From NCBI RefSeq assembly GCF_029936995.1, contig NZ_JAPYRE010000001.1:558001-622000 (forward strand): DNA of 64,000 nucleotides, written 5' to 3'. Below the pieces are notes generated by a model. The model was given only the letters and a program-made list of their open reading frames with translations, was not told the DNA's origin and did no database searches. The translations under genes and the position numbers were made by a program. This document shows, in pieces, positions 17,298-26,560 of the stretch. Every line of letters begins with the position of its first letter. Within the stretch, counting starts at the first letter, position 1. The stretch is from Henriciella sp. (GTDB lineage Bacteria; Pseudomonadota; Alphaproteobacteria; Caulobacterales; Hyphomonadaceae).

Positions 17298-18986
17298 ATG
17301 AGTGAAGCTGAAGCCGTAGAACGTGAATCCATGGAGTTCGACCTCGTGATCGTCGGGGGTGGGCCTGCTGGGCTTGCCGCCGGGATCCGGGCCAAGCAGC
17401 TGGCAAATGAAGCCGGTGAAGAGCTTGAAGTCGTCGTGCTGGAAAAAGGCGGCGAAATTGGTGCGCATATTCTTTCAGGTGTTGTGGTCGACCCGTCCGG
17501 TCTTGATGCTCTCATCCCTGACTGGCGTGAGCGCGATGATCGCCCGCTGAAGACTGAAGTGACGGGCGACAAGTTTGTCTGGCTCGGGCCAAAAGGCTCC
17601 ATGGATATCTCATGGCTGCCGATGCCGGGCTATATGAAGAACCACGGCAACTTCACCGGCTCGCTTGCCAATGTGACGCGCTGGCTCGGCCAGGAAGCGG
17701 AAAACCTTGGCGTGGAAGTCTTCCCGGGCTTTGCCGCCTCTGACCTGGTCTATGGTGACAATGGCGAGGTGAAGGGCGTGGTTGCGGGCGTCATGGGCAT
17801 TGCCGCCGATGGCAGCCACAAGGGCGACTATGAGCCGGGCATGGAACTGCTCGGCAAATACGTCCTGTTCGCGGAAGGTGCGCGGGGGTCGCTGTCGAAG
17901 CAGCTGATCCAGAAGTATGAGCTTGATGCAGGCAGGGACCCGCAGAAGTACGGCATCGGCCTGAAAGAACTCTGGTCTGTGCCGGAAGAGAATTTCAAGG
18001 AAGGCTATGTCCAGCACACGCTGGGCTGGCCGCTGGACGACAAGACGGGTGGCGGCAGCTTCCTCTATCACTTCCGCGATGGCGGAGAGCCCTATGTCTC
18101 GCTCGGCTTCGTTGTGCACCTCAACTACAAGAACCCGTACCTCTCACCGTACCAGGAGCTTCAGCGCTGGAAGCATCATCCCGATATTCTGAAGCACATC
18201 CAGGGCGGCAAGCGCGTCGGCTATGGCGCACGGGCAATCACGGAAGGGGGCTACCAGTCCCTGCCGAAGCTGACTTTCCCGGGCGGGGCGCTGATCGGCT
18301 GTTCGGCCGGTTTTGTGAACGTGCCGCGCATCAAGGGCAGCCATAACGCCATCCTGACCGGCATGATGGGCGCTGAAGCCGCCGTCGCCGCGATCAAGGA
18401 AGGCCGCCAGGGCGATGAGTTGACCGCCTATACTGAAGCCTATGAGGAATCTGCGGTACGCAAGGAGCTTTTCGCGGTGCGCAACGTCAAGCCGCTGCTC
18501 TCCAAGATGGGCACCACGCTCGGCACGCTGATGGGTGGCGTCGAGATGTGGACAACCAAGCTGCTTAGCGGGTTCTCCTTCTTCGGCACGATGAGCCACG
18601 GCAAGACCGATGCAGCCTCACTGGAGCCAGCCTCCAAGCACAAGAAGATCGATTATCCGCGTCCTGACGGCAAGATCAGCTTCGACAAGCTGACCAATGT
18701 CTCCTTCACCAACACCAACCATGCCGAGGACCAGCCGGTTCACCTGGTGGTGCAGGACATGGAGCTGCAGAAGAAATCCGAGCACGATGTCTATGCTGGC
18801 CCGTCGGCGCGGTATTGCCCGGCAGGTGTTTATGAATGGGTCGAGGAAGAGGGCAAGGAGCCGCGCTTCCAGATCAACGCGCAGAACTGCATTCACTGCA
18901 AGACGTGTGACATCAAGGACCCGAACCAGAACATCAACTGGGAAACACCTGAAGGCGGCGGCGGCCCGGCCTATCCGAACATGTAA
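17298..18986 (+). CDS. Electron transfer flavoprotein-ubiquinone oxidoreductase (ETF-QO)
   Basis: This 562-residue enzyme moves electrons from ETF to ubiquinone during fatty acid and amino acid breakdown. The FAD-binding GGGPAGLAAG begins at residue 20. The C-terminal ferredoxin-like domain has [4Fe-4S] ligands at Cys507, 531, 534 and 537 (CPAGVYEW and NCIHCKTCDIKDP). The length matches the family. A GGGAG site precedes the ATG. The next gene starts 8 nt after the stop, so they are probably cotranscribed. Confidence 0.96.
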   Translation: MSEAEAVERESMEFDLVIVGGGPAGLAAGIRAKQLANEAGEELEVVVLEKGGEIGAHILSGVVVDPSGLDALIPDWRERDDRPLKTEVTGDKFVWLGPKGSMDISWLPMPGYMKNHGNFTGSLANVTRWLGQEAENLGVEVFPGFAASDLVYGDNGEVKGVVAGVMGIAADGSHKGDYEPGMELLGKYVLFAEGARGSLSKQLIQKYELDAGRDPQKYGIGLKELWSVPEENFKEGYVQHTLGWPLDDKTGGGSFLYHFRDGGEPYVSLGFVVHLNYKNPYLSPYQELQRWKHHPDILKHIQGGKRVGYGARAITEGGYQSLPKLTFPGGALIGCSAGFVNVPRIKGSHNAILTGMMGAEAAVAAIKEGRQGDELTAYTEAYEESAVRKELFAVRNVKPLLSKMGTTLGTLMGGVEMWTTKLLSGFSFFGTMSHGKTDAASLEPASKHKKIDYPRPDGKISFDKLTNVSFTNTNHAEDQPVHLVVQDMELQKKSEHDVYAGPSARYCPAGVYEWVEEEGKEPRFQINAQNCIHCKTCDIKDPNQNINWETPEGGGGPAYPNM

Positions 18987-18994
18987 GGATTTAC

Positions 18995-19483
18995 GTGGCC
19001 GAACCTGTCCAGAGTTTCCAGTTCCAGCCGGGCCCTGCATGGGGACGCAACAACTGGACTCTGGATGGGGGCTTCCTGACCCGTAATGGGGAGCTGTTCA
19101 GTAATCTCGATACGATCGAGGGGGCGGGGTTCTCGGAGGCTGCAGGCCGACAGAAGCCGTCCGCCTGGCTTGAACTGAAATTCGCCAGCGGGTGCCACCG
19201 GATCGCCTGCAACATGCCGTATGGCGATGAAAATCACGCGGCTTTCATGCAACTGGCCACAGCCATCCTGGATGCACTGGCAGAACGCGATCCAGATATG
19301 AGGGTCTCGATCGGTGGCGGTGTCCTGCGGTGGCTATTCTTCTGGCGTGGTCCCAAGCGCCTGTCCGCCAGTGCCGCGCGTGACCTTGTGGCCAGACGTC
19401 TTGCGGTGGACCATGAACCAGCCAGCGCTGAGCCCGGCAACCAGCACCCAGAACAGGACGAAGGGCAGGGCACCGCCCGCTGA
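18995..19483 (+). CDS. Uncharacterised protein downstream of ETF-QO
   Basis: I do not recognise this 162-residue protein. It starts at a GTG with AAGGA 5 nt upstream, 8 nt after the ETF-QO stop. The first ~125 residues look protein-like, with Trp/Phe/Gly-rich strands (FQFQPGPAWGRNNWTLDGGF) and a short hydrophobic LRWLFFW. The last ~50 residues lie antisense to the end of the MraY/WecA-like gene and have an odd polar composition. The 3' end may therefore be a run-on past an ancestral stop. Expression is likely, function unknown. Confidence 0.6.
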   Translation: MAEPVQSFQFQPGPAWGRNNWTLDGGFLTRNGELFSNLDTIEGAGFSEAAGRQKPSAWLELKFASGCHRIACNMPYGDENHAAFMQLATAILDALAERDPDMRVSIGGGVLRWLFFWRGPKRLSASAARDLVARRLAVDHEPASAEPGNQHPEQDEGQGTAR

Positions 19484-20422
19484 TACGCCGATCGTTGCAG
19501 CGACGGCACATGCGGCTGACAGGCACCACCAGGTCAATGCCACATCCATATGCGGCCAGCCGGCCCTGATAAGGCCCTGATAGGCATGATCGGTATGGGC
19601 AACGAACAGGGACTGGCCGTGTCGACTGCGCGAGGCGAGTGTCAGAAGGACATCCACGAGAAATGGCAGGACGAGTGTCGCGGCTGTCCAGACAGGGATG
19701 CCGGCGATCAGGGCGAGCATGGCGAACAGGCCGCCAAGACCGAATGCTCCGGTATCGCCCGCATATAGCGTGCCTTTCAGGTTGTGGCAGAGGAAGCCTG
19801 CAATTGCAGCAATCACGGTGACCAGGCCGGGCGGGAAACCTGCATCCGAAACAGCTGCGTGGCTTGCGCCGAGGCCCGCGAACATGATGGCAAGCGAACC
19901 AAGTGAAAGCCCGTTGCTGCCGTCCATGAAGTTCGCCGCATTGGTGACAACAATGATCCAGAGCATTGATCCTGCAATCAGAAGGGGCGGCCATGCAAGC
20001 GTACCTGCCGGCGTATCGAGCATGGGGGCGGCCACGCCGAGCAGGGCGCAGGCAAGTGCGATTGCGAGAACCATGAGCAACTTTGGCAAGGCCCTGAGGC
20101 CGAAGATATCATCCAGGGCCCCGACACCTGCCAACAGGCCAGCGCCGCCAAGGGCGACCCAAAGTGTCGGCAGCTGGCCTGGCAGCCAGTCATGTCCGCG
20201 TGCGGCGGGGATAGACTCATGGGCCAGTGCGACTGCTGCCAGAACGATCAGGATTGCGGCAATCATGCCTACACCGCCAAGCCGGGGGACGGGCCTGGCC
20301 TGCTGTTTGCGTTTCCCGTCCGGCGCGTCGACCACGCCTGTATGTTTCACAAGCTCACACCCGGCGAGTGAAAGCAGGAAGGCCGAAACGGCTGCGAAGA
20401 CAGGAAGAATGAAGACTGTCAT
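19334..20422 (-). CDS. MraY/WecA-family polyprenyl-phosphate sugar-1-phosphate transferase
   Basis: The 362-residue protein has about ten membrane helices and the polyprenyl-phosphate transferase motifs: VGALDDIFGLR (Asp-Asp), NAANFMDGSNGLS, AGDTGAFGLGG and the His-containing HTDHAYQGLIRAG. Enzymes like WecA start O-antigen or capsule glycans by moving a sugar phosphate to undecaprenyl phosphate; MraY itself is unlikely outside a dcw cluster. The ATG at 20422 overlaps the ispE stop by 4 nt, so it is translationally coupled to isoprenoid synthesis. The last 150 nt overlap the convergent gene. Confidence 0.82.
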   Translation of the reverse strand: MTVFILPVFAAVSAFLLSLAGCELVKHTGVVDAPDGKRKQQARPVPRLGGVGMIAAILIVLAAVALAHESIPAARGHDWLPGQLPTLWVALGGAGLLAGVGALDDIFGLRALPKLLMVLAIALACALLGVAAPMLDTPAGTLAWPPLLIAGSMLWIIVVTNAANFMDGSNGLSLGSLAIMFAGLGASHAAVSDAGFPPGLVTVIAAIAGFLCHNLKGTLYAGDTGAFGLGGLFAMLALIAGIPVWTAATLVLPFLVDVLLTLASRSRHGQSLFVAHTDHAYQGLIRAGWPHMDVALTWWCLSAACAVAATIGVSAGGALPFVLFWVLVAGLSAGWFMVHRKTSGHKVTRGTGGQALGTTPEE

Positions 20423-21288
20423 GCGTTGCCACTGCCGCTGAACAGGGTCGGCACGATCCACCAGCCGGGGTAACGTTCCTGCAGGCTCTCGCTTGCGGCT
20501 TTCAGGCTGTGGCGGTCCTCGAAAAGGCCGAAACAGCTCGCCCCGGAGCCGGACATCCGGGCGAGAGCACAGCCTGGCGTCGTTTCCAGCGCCTCGATGA
20601 CCTCTCCGATTTGCGGCACGAGGCTTATCGCAGGTGTCTGGAGGTCATTGCGTGTCTTATCGCGCAACCAGTCGATAAGGCCTGCCACATCGGGCGTATC
20701 TGGCAGCTCGGCAAGGTCGAGCGGTTTTGCTTTCTCCGTCTCGTCATAGGCCCTGAAGACTGTCGCAGTTGGGCACGGAATATCCGGATTAACCAGAAGG
20801 GCGGGCAAGTCTGGCAACCCACGCACCTGCTTTACCTGCTCGCCCTCTCCGCGCATGAGAGCTGGCTGTGAAAGGTAGGCGACGGGGACATCCCCGCCGA
20901 GCGAGGCCGCGATGGTCATGGCGACAGGCGGTGTCAGCATGCCGAGCCGCGCAAGAACCCGCAGCATGGCACCGGCATCTGCCGAGCCGCCGCCAAGCCC
21001 GGCGGCGACAGGTATGTGCTTGTGCAGGTCAATTGTAAGGGGCGGGACACGCAGGCCCCGCGACTGGCAGCCGGCAAGGACCTGGATGACCAGGTTTTCG
21101 GGCGTGGCGAGATCAGGGGTCGCGTACGGCCCGTGCAATGTGAAGCTGATGTCTTCTGCCTTGCGGGCTTCAATTCTGTCGGCAGCTTCCGGGCCAGCGA
21201 ACATGACGAGCGAGTCGAGATCATGCCGGCCATTTTCCTTGGCGGGGCCGACATGGAGAAAGAGGTTTATCTTGGCCGGGGCGAGCAT
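20419..21288 (-). CDS. ispE: 4-diphosphocytidyl-2-C-methyl-D-erythritol kinase
   Basis: This 289-residue GHMP kinase performs the fourth step of the MEP isoprenoid pathway. PAKINLFLHV opens the protein, with the catalytic Lys6. The ATP loop GLGGGSADAGAML begins at residue 97, and the C-terminal glycine-rich MSGSGASCFGLF completes the site. The ATG at 21288 overlaps the stop of the upstream TPR gene (TGATG). The 36-residue extension in the longer open frame is basic, lies over the TPR gene and is rejected. Genes for isoprenoid use (polyprenyl synthase, WecA-like) are nearby. Confidence 0.94.
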   Translation of the reverse strand: MLAPAKINLFLHVGPAKENGRHDLDSLVMFAGPEAADRIEARKAEDISFTLHGPYATPDLATPENLVIQVLAGCQSRGLRVPPLTIDLHKHIPVAAGLGGGSADAGAMLRVLARLGMLTPPVAMTIAASLGGDVPVAYLSQPALMRGEGEQVKQVRGLPDLPALLVNPDIPCPTATVFRAYDETEKAKPLDLAELPDTPDVAGLIDWLRDKTRNDLQTPAISLVPQIGEVIEALETTPGCALARMSGSGASCFGLFEDRHSLKAASESLQERYPGWWIVPTLFSGSGNA

Positions 21289-23024
21289 CAGGGGTTCTGC
21301 AGGGCTGGGGGAAGGTTTACGGGGCCTGTCAGGGATTTCCTGCGCAGGCGTTCGATTTCGTCGTCGGCTTCGAGAAGGGACATGGCTCTTTGCCACTGGT
21401 AGCGGGCTTCGGTCCTGCGCCCGGCGGCCCAGTAGGCGTCGCCAAGGTGTTCGTTGATCTCTGCCAGTCCGGGTTTGAGCTCGACGGCACGTTCAAGATA
21501 GCTGATGGACTGGTCGATATTGCCAAGCCTGTAGTGTGCCCAGCCGAGGCTGTCTGTAATCTCTCCACTATCGGGCCGCAGTGTAAGCGCCTTGCGGACC
21601 AGTTCCAGCCCTTCTTCGAGGTTCATGCCCCGGTCAATCCAGCTATAGCCGAGATAGTTGAGAACTTCAGGCGCATGGGGGTTGAGAGACTTCGCGGTCT
21701 TCAGGTCCTGTTCGGCAGATGGCCACAGGCCCATACGTTCGCGCAGCGCACCCCGCGTGTAATAGAGCCGCCAGTCCTGCTCACCGGATGCGCGGTCATC
21801 TTCTATGATCCCGCTGAAAACGTCGACGGCTTCCTCCTCCCGGTCCAGAGACTGGAGGAGGTCGCCCATCTGTATCCGGAGGTCGCGCTCCGGTTGCCCG
21901 GCCAGTGTATGCTGGACGAGTTCGAGCGCTCTGGCATTGTCACCGCTCCGGAGAAAGGCCCAGGCAAGCTGGCCGCGTGCACCGGAATAGTATGGCGAGC
22001 TTTCCGGAATCTCCTCCAGCTTGGCGATGGCTTCTGTGTGTCGTCCCGCCCTGTCGAGCGCATCGGCCCACAGGGCGCGGGCGGCGTTAAGGTCCGGATC
22101 GAGATGCAGGGCAAGGGCGTAATAGACACCTGGAAGGTCAGTCTGGGTACGCGAAGCCAGCGCTGCTGCGGGGATATAGATCGAAAGGGCTGCGCCTTCC
22201 TGGGTGTCCGGCCTGTGAGCAGAAAGCGTCTCACCTTGTTCCAGGCGTCTTTGCAGGCCGGTTATGAGAGGATTGGGCCCCGCATTGGCCCTGAAGTTTT
22301 CAAGGATCTCCTTGGCTTCCTGGTCGAGCCCTTCGGCAGAGAGCAGTTGTGCATAGCTCACTGCGCCGTGCGCGATAAGCGTCCCGCTGCTCTCAAGCTT
22401 GGAGAAGGTCTTCACGGCTGCGGCATCATTGCCGGTCGCGACTTCCATGATGGCCAGCATGTTGAGCAGGAGGCTGTCCAGGTATGCGTCGCCACTGGAG
22501 GCTTCCAGAAGCGTGAGTTGTGCGCGGGCCGTGTCGCCTTCACCAAACAGGGCCCAGGCGCGCAGGGTCGTAAAGATGAGCGTGTCGAAAATGCCCGGAT
22601 CACTGTCTTCGAGCAGGCCGGGGACATCTGCATAGCGAGCCTTCGCAAGGGCGTCAGTGGCCAATGTCATGCTGGCAAGTGGGGACTGGGTGTCGGCCTT
22701 CTTGCTGACGTTTGAGGCAATCGATCTTGCGAGATCAAACCGGTCGGCCAGCAGGGCTGAGAACACAGCGCGGTCCACGATGGAGCGGTCACCCGGCTGG
22801 GACAGGGCGACATGGGCATAATTTTCGGCTGCCTGACCTGGATCATTCGTCAGCGATGCATAACGGGCAACGAGGAACTGACCGTAATCATCCGCGGCGG
22901 CATTGGTCTGCGCATCCGCGCGCGCCATGGACAGGCGCTTCTGGAGTTCATCGACATCGTTGCCAATGGTTGTGCAGCCTGAAAGCAGGATCAGCGAAAA
23001 GAGGGCGGAGACGCGACGCAGCAT
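21288..23024 (-). CDS. TPR-repeat lipoprotein (first of two related proteins by ispE)
   Basis: The 578-residue protein has a short signal peptide ending in the lipobox LLSGC (Cys near 17). It then has tetratricopeptide-like helical repeats throughout; the clearest are in the last third (APEVLNYLGYSWIDRG, DSLGWAHYRLGNIDQSISYLERA, INEHLGDAYWAAGRRTEA). TPR lipoproteins act as outer-membrane or periplasmic scaffolds; the partner is unknown. Its C-terminal repeats match those of the next upstream gene. The ATG at 23024 has only a weak ribosome-binding site but is required for the signal peptide. Its stop overlaps the ispE start. Confidence 0.82.
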   Translation of the reverse strand: MLRRVSALFSLILLSGCTTIGNDVDELQKRLSMARADAQTNAAADDYGQFLVARYASLTNDPGQAAENYAHVALSQPGDRSIVDRAVFSALLADRFDLARSIASNVSKKADTQSPLASMTLATDALAKARYADVPGLLEDSDPGIFDTLIFTTLRAWALFGEGDTARAQLTLLEASSGDAYLDSLLLNMLAIMEVATGNDAAAVKTFSKLESSGTLIAHGAVSYAQLLSAEGLDQEAKEILENFRANAGPNPLITGLQRRLEQGETLSAHRPDTQEGAALSIYIPAAALASRTQTDLPGVYYALALHLDPDLNAARALWADALDRAGRHTEAIAKLEEIPESSPYYSGARGQLAWAFLRSGDNARALELVQHTLAGQPERDLRIQMGDLLQSLDREEEAVDVFSGIIEDDRASGEQDWRLYYTRGALRERMGLWPSAEQDLKTAKSLNPHAPEVLNYLGYSWIDRGMNLEEGLELVRKALTLRPDSGEITDSLGWAHYRLGNIDQSISYLERAVELKPGLAEINEHLGDAYWAAGRRTEARYQWQRAMSLLEADDEIERLRRKSLTGPVNLPPALQNP

Positions 23025-23151
23025 GCTTTCTGTGATGGGCCAAACGCCCGCCAAGCGCAATCCGTTCACGCAGCCCTTTCAGGGACAGCGTAAGCCGGTG
23101 AACTGTCATGATCCAAGGCGTTCCGGCCCTATCTCTCCTGCCAGCAGGGCC

Positions 23152-25101
23152 TCAGATGTCCTGCCGGGTGACTTCGCCTTCATCGCCAAGCGACACGTCA
23201 GGCAAGGGCTGTTTTTCCGGTGGTGGCCCCTCAAGTCCGTTCTCGAGCTTGGCCTTGATGCCGTCGCGCTTGTCCTCACTTGGATAATCAGCAAGGGCGG
23301 CTTTCCAGGCTTCTCGTGCAGCTTCCTTGTCTCCGAGGTGCCAGTAAATGTCACCAAGATGATCCTCGATCTCCCAGTGCGTGTTCGGCGCAAGCTCCTT
23401 GCGGCTTTGCTCGATATAGGTCTTCGCACCTTCGAGATCGCCGAGCTTGTAACGCGCCCAGCCATAGCTGTCTGCGATGTAGGGATCGGTCGGCGCAAGG
23501 GCGTTGGCGCGGGCGAGGATCTTGAACGCCTCGCTGTAGCGTTCGGTATGTTCCACCAGGAAATAGCCCAGCGTGTTCAGCATATAGGGGTCGTTTGGAC
23601 GGGCCAGCGCTTCATTACGGATCAGCTGGAGCGCGTCATCGACCTCATCGGCTTCTGCCATGGCCTGTGCCAGCGCCATGCGCCGGTCATGCGTGTCGTC
23701 CAGCTGACGGGCAGCACGGGCATGGAAGAGCGCCTGATCGAACTGGCCGAACTGTGAGTAGATCGCGGCACTCGAGCCATGCGCGCTTGCCTTTTCCGCA
23801 TCGGTTTCGGCCAGTCCGGGTGTGAGTTCCGCAATTTCCGTGGCCTGCTTGCGGTCATCAAGCAGGGCATAGATCATCATGGCGGTAGAGTAAGTGCCAA
23901 GCTCCTCATCCTCGTCGGCCAGCTTGATGGCCCGGTCGAGCGCCTTGCGCGCGACTTTTGTATTACCAAGCCGGACTTCCGACTGGGCAATGGCGAGCTG
24001 CAGGCCGGCCGTCTGTTCGGGAGCAACCCGGGCGAGGTGCGCGGCAGCTGCAAACAGCGTTTCATCGTAGAACTGGCCGATCACGGACAGGCGCAAATCC
24101 TCATTGTCGGGATCAATCAGGAGAGCCAGCTGGTCGAAGGCCGATTTCGTGTCATCAAATCCTGTCACCCGTTCGCCGATAAAGGCCGAGCGGATCAGGC
24201 GCTGATAGGACAGGGACCGCGAATAGTCGCTCAGCGAACGGGCAAAGGCTTCATCGACGCCGAGAGGTTCATTGTCGAAACCGCGACCGGTCTCGATCTG
24301 GTTCATCGCGGCGGCATAGGAGGTGGTCTGCTCCGGCTCGGCTTCTGCGAGGCGTTTGTAGAGGGCTTTGGCATCTTCGATACGCCCGCGCTGGCGCAGC
24401 AGGCCAGCCCGGCGCGCAATGACCAGCTTCACATGGCTGTAAAGCAGGGACTGCGGGTCGAACTCGTGTTCCGGCGCTTCGATCTTGGACGGGGTAATCG
24501 CGCTGTACACGGCAAGCGCTTCATCTTCACGACCAGCCGCTTCAAGCAATGCTGCGAGAGAGAGGTCTCCCGTCAGGCCGGGCAGGCGCGAACCAACATC
24601 CCTGTGTGCTTCGACCGCTGCATCAAACTGGCCATCCTGGGCGAGATACCACGCCTCCAGGAAGCCCGCCATGATGGTCATGTCATCGCTGTCCAGGGCA
24701 GGTTGAAGCTGCGTAAGCGCTTCCCCCGGAGCACCGCTGGCGGCTGTGTCGATAGACATGACGACCGCGCCGAACGGGGTCGGTTCGCTATCCCGCGTGG
24801 CATTCATCTTGATGGAGGAAATAAAAGCAGCCATGTCGGCGGCTTTCACCGCTTCGACGGGCGAGTCATAGGCAAGAAGCCCGACCGGCTTGCCATCCTC
24901 ATCGAGCACGGCGGTCCTCATCGCCGGGGCGGAAACATCATAGACGCCGCTATAGGCCGACAGCGCACCGAGGACGTCCTGCTTGCGCGCATCTATCGCA
25001 GCTGTGCCGTCATCTGCGGTGCCCTGGCCAGCCTGCGGGCTGGCGCAGGCGGCGACGGACAGGGCAGAAGATGCGATTGCCAGTGTCAGAAACTGTTTCA
25101 T
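23152..25101 (-). CDS. TPR-repeat lipoprotein (second of two related proteins)
   Basis: This 649-residue protein has a signal peptide and lipobox SVAAC (Cys near 19), an Ala/Gln/Thr linker, then helical TPR-type repeats to the end (MLNTLGYFLVEHTERYSEAF, DSYGWARYKLGDLEGAKTYIE, DHLGDIYWHLGDKEAAREAW). The C-terminal block aligns with the neighbouring TPR lipoprotein, so the two arose by duplication. GAGG lies about 8 nt before the ATG. About 127 nt separate it from the next gene, so cotranscription is likely. Function unknown. Confidence 0.82.
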   Translation of the reverse strand: MKQFLTLAIASSALSVAACASPQAGQGTADDGTAAIDARKQDVLGALSAYSGVYDVSAPAMRTAVLDEDGKPVGLLAYDSPVEAVKAADMAAFISSIKMNATRDSEPTPFGAVVMSIDTAASGAPGEALTQLQPALDSDDMTIMAGFLEAWYLAQDGQFDAAVEAHRDVGSRLPGLTGDLSLAALLEAAGREDEALAVYSAITPSKIEAPEHEFDPQSLLYSHVKLVIARRAGLLRQRGRIEDAKALYKRLAEAEPEQTTSYAAAMNQIETGRGFDNEPLGVDEAFARSLSDYSRSLSYQRLIRSAFIGERVTGFDDTKSAFDQLALLIDPDNEDLRLSVIGQFYDETLFAAAAHLARVAPEQTAGLQLAIAQSEVRLGNTKVARKALDRAIKLADEDEELGTYSTAMMIYALLDDRKQATEIAELTPGLAETDAEKASAHGSSAAIYSQFGQFDQALFHARAARQLDDTHDRRMALAQAMAEADEVDDALQLIRNEALARPNDPYMLNTLGYFLVEHTERYSEAFKILARANALAPTDPYIADSYGWARYKLGDLEGAKTYIEQSRKELAPNTHWEIEDHLGDIYWHLGDKEAAREAWKAALADYPSEDKRDGIKAKLENGLEGPPPEKQPLPDVSLGDEGEVTRQDI

Positions 25102-25235
25102 TCGATGTCCTCTCGGGCCTGGGGAGGGAGTTTGCCGACCAGGCCATGATGTGTCCATATCCGGCCAGTTCACTTCATTGATGTGGCACAAGTCTGGCAG
25201 CCGCTGCATTTTCGCAGGAGCAGACCCGTATCACA

Positions 25236-26249
25236 TCAGTAGGCGCGTTTGACGCAGAAGTCTGCAAGCTCGCCAAGCACGTTGCGCCACGGTGTGTCTG
25301 GCAGGGGCTTGAGCGCGGCCTTGGCCAGGTTCGCATACGCTTCGGCCTCGGCAATGGTCGCTTCGGCTGCTTCGGTGGAGCGGATCAGGTGGATCGCGCG
25401 GGCCAGGTCGCTTTCTTCCTGGGTTTCTATATCCAGCGCGCGTTCCCAGAAGGCGTGATCTTCCGAACGGCCGCGCCGCCGGGCGATAATGACTGGAAGC
25501 GTGATCTTTCCTTCCCGGAAATCGTCGCCGACGACCTTGCCGATCACCGAAGTCGCGCCGCCATAATCGAGCACATCATCGACGATCTGGAAGGCGAGGC
25601 CGAGATTCTTGCCATAGGCGGCGAGCGCGTCGGCATGTTCAGCGCCACCGCCAGTCAGGGCACCGGCACGGGCGGCCGCCTCGAACAGGGCGGCTGTCTT
25701 GGCTTCGATGATGGCGAGATAGTCTTCCGTCGGCAGGTCGAGCCGGCCTTGTGCGGCGAGCTGGCGAACCTCACCTTCCGCGATCACGGAGGAGGCGTTC
25801 GACAGGATGTTCAGGATGTCCAGGTTCCCGGTATCGACCATCAGCGTAAAGGCGCGGGCGAACAGGAAGTCCCCGACAAGAATCGAGGCTGAATTTCCCC
25901 AGACCGATTTTGCCGCCGGCTTGCCGCGCCTGAGATCGCTTTCATCGATCACATCATCGTGCAACAGGGTGGCGGTATGGATGAACTCGACCGCTGCGGC
26001 GAGGGAATGGGTTGCCTGGTTGGCACCGCCAACGGCATGGGCAGCCGCCAGTGTCAGCATCGGACGCATACGCTTGCCGCCTGCCGACACGATATAGCCA
26101 GACAGGTCCGGGATGATGTCGACAGGGCTCTTGGCGCGGGCGCGCAGAAGCATCTCGACATGACCAAGATCATCGTCCAGCAGGTGTTGCAGACGGTCGA
26201 TGACAGTCTTGATATTGCCGGAGTCGCGCGCTGTGGCAGTTATGGTCAC
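25236..26249 (-). CDS. ispB: Octaprenyl/polyprenyl diphosphate synthase
   Basis: This 337-residue trans-prenyltransferase makes the long isoprenoid tail for ubiquinone. Family motifs are GGKRMRP (57-63), the first Asp-rich motif LLHDDVIDESDLRRG (DDVID at 98-102), GEVRQL, and the second Asp-rich motif FQIVDDVLDYGG. I chose a GTG at 26249 with AGGA about 7 nt upstream, because the ATG at 26333 adds 28 residues unlike the family start. Chain length cannot be read from sequence. The gene is divergent from the DUF2007 gene, with about 100 nt between. Confidence 0.9.
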   Translation of the reverse strand: MTITATARDSGNIKTVIDRLQHLLDDDLGHVEMLLRARAKSPVDIIPDLSGYIVSAGGKRMRPMLTLAAAHAVGGANQATHSLAAAVEFIHTATLLHDDVIDESDLRRGKPAAKSVWGNSASILVGDFLFARAFTLMVDTGNLDILNILSNASSVIAEGEVRQLAAQGRLDLPTEDYLAIIEAKTAALFEAAARAGALTGGGAEHADALAAYGKNLGLAFQIVDDVLDYGGATSVIGKVVGDDFREGKITLPVIIARRRGRSEDHAFWERALDIETQEESDLARAIHLIRSTEAAEATIAEAEAYANLAKAALKPLPDTPWRNVLGELADFCVKRAY

Positions 26250-26350
26250 GAAAGGTCCTATCCGGTCACTCAAGGCGTATTCGTCATGATTAGCGCCGGC
26301 ACGCAAGGCCGTAGCTGCGGTTAAGAGCCGCATATAGTGTAAGGTTAGCC

Positions 26351-26560
26351 ATGGAAGAAGTGTTCCGAACCAATGATCTCGTCAAGGTCAGCTACATAAA
26401 GCACCTGCTCGGCGAGGCCGGGATAGAAGTCTATGTGCTCGACGAGCACACCGCGCATATCGACGGGCGCGGGCCTCTGGTGCCGATCCGGGTGGTGGTC
26501 CATCCCGATGATGCAAGCCGCGCGCGCCATGAGCTGAAAGACCTCGACCAGGATGGCTGA
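26351..26560 (+). CDS. DUF2007 putative signal-transducing protein
   Basis: This 69-residue protein is a compact alpha/beta domain of the DUF2007 type: a start of EVFRTNDLVKVSYIKHLLGEAGI, then YVLDEHT and a C-terminal VVVHPDDASRARHEL. DUF2007 proteins resemble the PII-like ferredoxin fold; no function is established. Its end overlaps the start of the TrmN6-like methyltransferase by 8 nt, so they form one unit. Confidence 0.82.
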   Translation: MEEVFRTNDLVKVSYIKHLLGEAGIEVYVLDEHTAHIDGRGPLVPIRVVVHPDDASRARHELKDLDQDG

